Both the position numbers and the translations under genes were made by a program. From positions 347,373-411,372 of the forward strand of contig NZ_CP134985.1 of NCBI RefSeq assembly GCF_039365365.1: 64,000 bases of DNA, read 5' to 3'. Below the pieces are notes generated by a model that was not told the DNA's origin, did not search any database, and was given only the letters and a program-made list of their open reading frames with translations. Positions 62,108 to 64,000 of this stretch are shown in pieces (positions within the stretch are counted from its first letter, which is position 1; each line of letters begins with the position of its first letter). This stretch comes from Buchnera aphidicola (Astegopteryx bambusae) (lineage in GTDB: Bacteria; Pseudomonadota; Gammaproteobacteria; Enterobacterales; Enterobacteriaceae).

Positions 62108-63493
62108 TTAAATATATGGATTATTATTTTTTTTAAAGAAAATTTTTAAAGGTATATTTTTTAAATATAAATATTTTGAAAAAGAATTTATTAAATATTT
62201 TTTATAAGAAGAAATTATTCCTTCAACTCTATTACCATGAATTAATATTCTAAAAGGTCTTTTAGAAATTAAATTAGCATATTTTAATGTTATTCTTTTT
62301 TTATTAAATAAAGGAGGTTTATACCTATTTATAACTTTCTTTAATATTTTAGTTAAAATAGAAGAAGAATAATTTTTTTTTAATAATCTTTTAATATTAT
62401 TAATTGACGTGAATATAGAAAATAAATTACATTTATTTTTTGCTGAAATAAAAAAATAATCAACATAAATAATTTTATCTAAAAAAAATTTTAATTTTTT
62501 TTTAAAACTTATTTTTTTATTTTCACTTAATAAATCCCACTTATTTACTAAAATAAAAAAACATTTTTCAAACAAAATTATTTTATTAACTATATAAAAA
62601 TCTAATTTAGAAATATCTTTTGTAGCATCAATTATTAATAAAATAACATCACTATTTTTTATAGATGCAACAGATTTTCTTATAGACAAAAATTCTATTT
62701 TAGAAGAAAAATCTTTACATCTTTTAATTCCTGCAGTATCTATAAAAATATATTTATTTTTTTTATATAAAAATGGAACTTCAATACTATCAGTAGTAGT
62801 TCCAGAATAATTATTAGAAATTAATCTATTTTTATTAACTATTGCATTTATAAAAGTAGATTTTCCAACATTTTGCTTTCCTAAAACAGATATTGTTGTA
62901 AAACTTTTATTAAAATTTTTCAAAACTTTTAAATCTTTTAAAAAATAAAAATTTCCTATACATTTCTTATAACTAAAAAAAAAATTATTTTTTTTCAAAA
63001 ATGGTACAATAAAATTATGTAGTAAATCTTTAATGCCTATATTATTAGAAGAAGAAGTAAAAAATATATCCTTAAAACCTAATGAATAAAAATCTAAATT
63101 AGAAGTATAAAAATTAAAATTTTCTGATTTATTAACTATTAAAAAAACTTTTTTATTAAAAGTTCTTAAAATTTTTGCAATTTCAATATCTAAAAATGTT
63201 ATTCCATCTATAGCACTTATAACAAATAAAATTAATTTAGAATTTTTAATATAATAAAAAATATTTTTTTTAATTTTATTAAACAAATCAACATCATTAA
63301 ATTCTCTTATACCAGCATTGTCAGATAACAAAAAACAATTTTCATCAGAATTACATAAACAAGCTACTTTAGAATCAACAGTAAAATTTTTACAACTTGT
63401 AGAAATAGAAATATTATCATTAAGAAACATATTAAATAAAGAAGATTTACCTACATTAGTTCTACCAATTAAGCTGACATAATTTTCAAACAT
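62108..63493 (-). CDS. der: Ribosome-assembly GTPase Der (EngA)
   Basis: Double-GTPase needed for 50S assembly. G-domain 2 is intact: GKQNVGKSTF, GTTTDSI, DTAGIKR and NKWDL. G-domain 1 is drifted: P-loop GRTNVGKSS is kept, but DTGG reads DNAG and NKxD reads NKSE. A KH-like C-terminal domain follows (KPPLFNKKRITLKYANL, IHGNRVEGI). About 461 residues against 490 in E. coli; the linker acidic stretch and basic C-terminal tail are lost. I choose ATG 63493 because GAG lies 8 bases upstream; an ATG two codons earlier (63499) is also possible. Confidence 0.95.
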   Translation of the reverse strand: MFENYVSLIGRTNVGKSSLFNMFLNDNISISTSCKNFTVDSKVACLCNSDENCFLLSDNAGIREFNDVDLFNKIKKNIFYYIKNSKLILFVISAIDGITFLDIEIAKILRTFNKKVFLIVNKSENFNFYTSNLDFYSLGFKDIFFTSSSNNIGIKDLLHNFIVPFLKKNNFFFSYKKCIGNFYFLKDLKVLKNFNKSFTTISVLGKQNVGKSTFINAIVNKNRLISNNYSGTTTDSIEVPFLYKKNKYIFIDTAGIKRCKDFSSKIEFLSIRKSVASIKNSDVILLIIDATKDISKLDFYIVNKIILFEKCFFILVNKWDLLSENKKISFKKKLKFFLDKIIYVDYFFISAKNKCNLFSIFTSINNIKRLLKKNYSSSILTKILKKVINRYKPPLFNKKRITLKYANLISKRPFRILIHGNRVEGIISSYKKYLINSFSKYLYLKNIPLKIFFKKNNNPYI

Positions 63494-63577
63494 GCACATA
63501 ACTCGTAATAAAAAATAAATAATTTATATTAAAACACAAAAACTAATAAAGTTAAATTTTTTTTAATAAAAAAATAA

Positions 63578-63841
63578 AATTATATAATTAATAAATAATA
63601 CTGTAGTTAAATAGTATATTAGTTAATATATTAATTATATAATTAATAAATAATACTGTAGTTAAATAGTATATTAGTTAATATATTAATTATATAATTA
63701 ATAAATAATACTGTAGTTAAATAGTATATTAGTTAATATATTAATTATATAATTAATAAATAATACTGTAGTTAAATAGTATATTAGTTAATATATTAAT
63801 TATATAATTAATAAATAATACTGTAGTTAAATAGTATATTA
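63578..63841. repeat. Tandem repeat, 55-bp unit, about 4.8 copies
   Basis: The same 55-base unit repeats without any difference I can see; its CTGTAGTTAA box starts at 63601, 63656, 63711, 63766 and 63821. Each unit holds two 12-bp perfect palindromes, TTAATATATTAA and AATTATATAATT, and an ATACT...AGTAT inverted pair around the only G/C bases. It lies in noncoding DNA just upstream of der. Confidence 0.97.
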
Positions 63842-64000
63842 CTATATATCCTACTTTGTAGAATTATTTATTGTTTTAATTATAGTTTATATTTAATTTA
63901 AATATTATTATTAAAATATTAATATAATATTTAGTATTGTTTTATTTTTGAAATTTTAATAAACTTTATTTTATTGTTGTAAAATATTTTTACATAAAAT
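63842..64000. other. Noncoding flank after the tandem repeat
   Basis: Together with 63494-63577 this makes over 500 bases without a gene around the repeat. It is A/T-rich with no reading frame and no DnaA-box-like TTATCCACA that I can see. In Buchnera the gene beyond der is typically mnmG (gidA), at the point often used as genome base 1; the window ends before it can be checked. Confidence 0.5.

Noticed and set aside
63494-64000. CRISPR array.
   Set aside because: The 55-bp units are directly adjacent with no variable spacers and no cas genes nearby; a simple tandem repeat.
63842-64000. A clear oriC with DnaA boxes.
   Set aside because: I found no convincing TTATCCACA-type box near the repeat. 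Origin role is kept only as a hypothesis for the repeat.

Overview
The window is a very AT-rich, gene-dense piece of a reduced gammaproteobacterial endosymbiont chromosome. Gene content and gene order point to Buchnera aphidicola, the obligate symbiont of aphids. The supporting signs are: a 23S rRNA gene preceded by tRNA-Glu and aroE with no 16S gene beside it (split rRNA operon); one str operon and one S10-spc-alpha ribosomal block; the runs rho-trxA-rep-ilvC-ilvD and isc genes-der; tRNA genes without encoded CCA; and long poly(A)/poly(T) runs inside genes. This assignment comes from recalled family knowledge and gene order, not from a database search.

Layout. 1-1.6 kb: 5' part of 23S rRNA and tRNA-Glu on the minus strand, with a promoter. 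1.6-4.6 kb: aroE, tsaC (minus), def, fmt (plus). 4.7-27.7 kb: a long minus-strand translation block, in transcription order aroK-aroB-rpe-trpS, then tusD-tusC-tusB-rpsL-rpsG-fusA-tuf, then S10-spc-alpha from rpsJ to rplQ. 28-36 kb: tRNA-Ser, a frameshifted nfuA, bioH, ssb, and a plus-strand run dusA-dnaB-gshB-yqgE-ruvX-hemW. 36-44.3 kb: trmB, yggX, sbcB, tRNA-Asn, tRNA-Ile2, rph, rplI-rpsR-rpsF, a frameshifted miaA, pgi, orn, tRNA-Gly. 44.4-51.6 kb: rpmE, hslVU, fpr, epmA, a large protein of unknown function, dapF, tRNA-Pro and tRNA-His. 51.8-59.3 kb: rho, trxA, rep, ilvC, ilvD, tRNA-Trp. 59.4-63.5 kb: iscS, iscU, hscB, fdx and der. 63.5-64 kb: a noncoding region with a perfect 55-bp tandem repeat (about 4.8 copies).

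How the genes fit together. Most genes serve translation: ribosomal proteins, elongation factors, formylation and deformylation, and tRNA or rRNA maturation. The rest give minimal replication and repair (dnaB, ssb, rep, sbcB), protein export (secY), proteolysis (hslVU), redox (trxA, fpr, gshB) and Fe-S assembly (iscS, iscU, hscB, fdx). The nutritional part is amino-acid synthesis that an aphid would need: shikimate pathway (aroE, aroB, aroK), lysine (dapF) and branched-chain amino acids (ilvC, ilvD).

Most notable: (1) nfuA and miaA each lack one A in a poly(A) tract, so both are frameshifted and both would be restored by +1 slippage. The two products act on the same tRNA modification route (ms2i6A37). 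(2) A 492-499 residue orphan has a disordered Lys/Asn/Ser-rich N-terminal part and an ordered C-terminal domain. (3) A perfect 55-bp palindrome-rich tandem repeat lies upstream of der. (4) Rep lacks the C-terminal tail that binds DnaB in E. coli. (5) hscA and iscA are gone from the isc cluster while HscB and the HscA-binding motif of IscU remain. I see no CRISPR array, insertion sequence, phage gene or complete undescribed multi-gene system.
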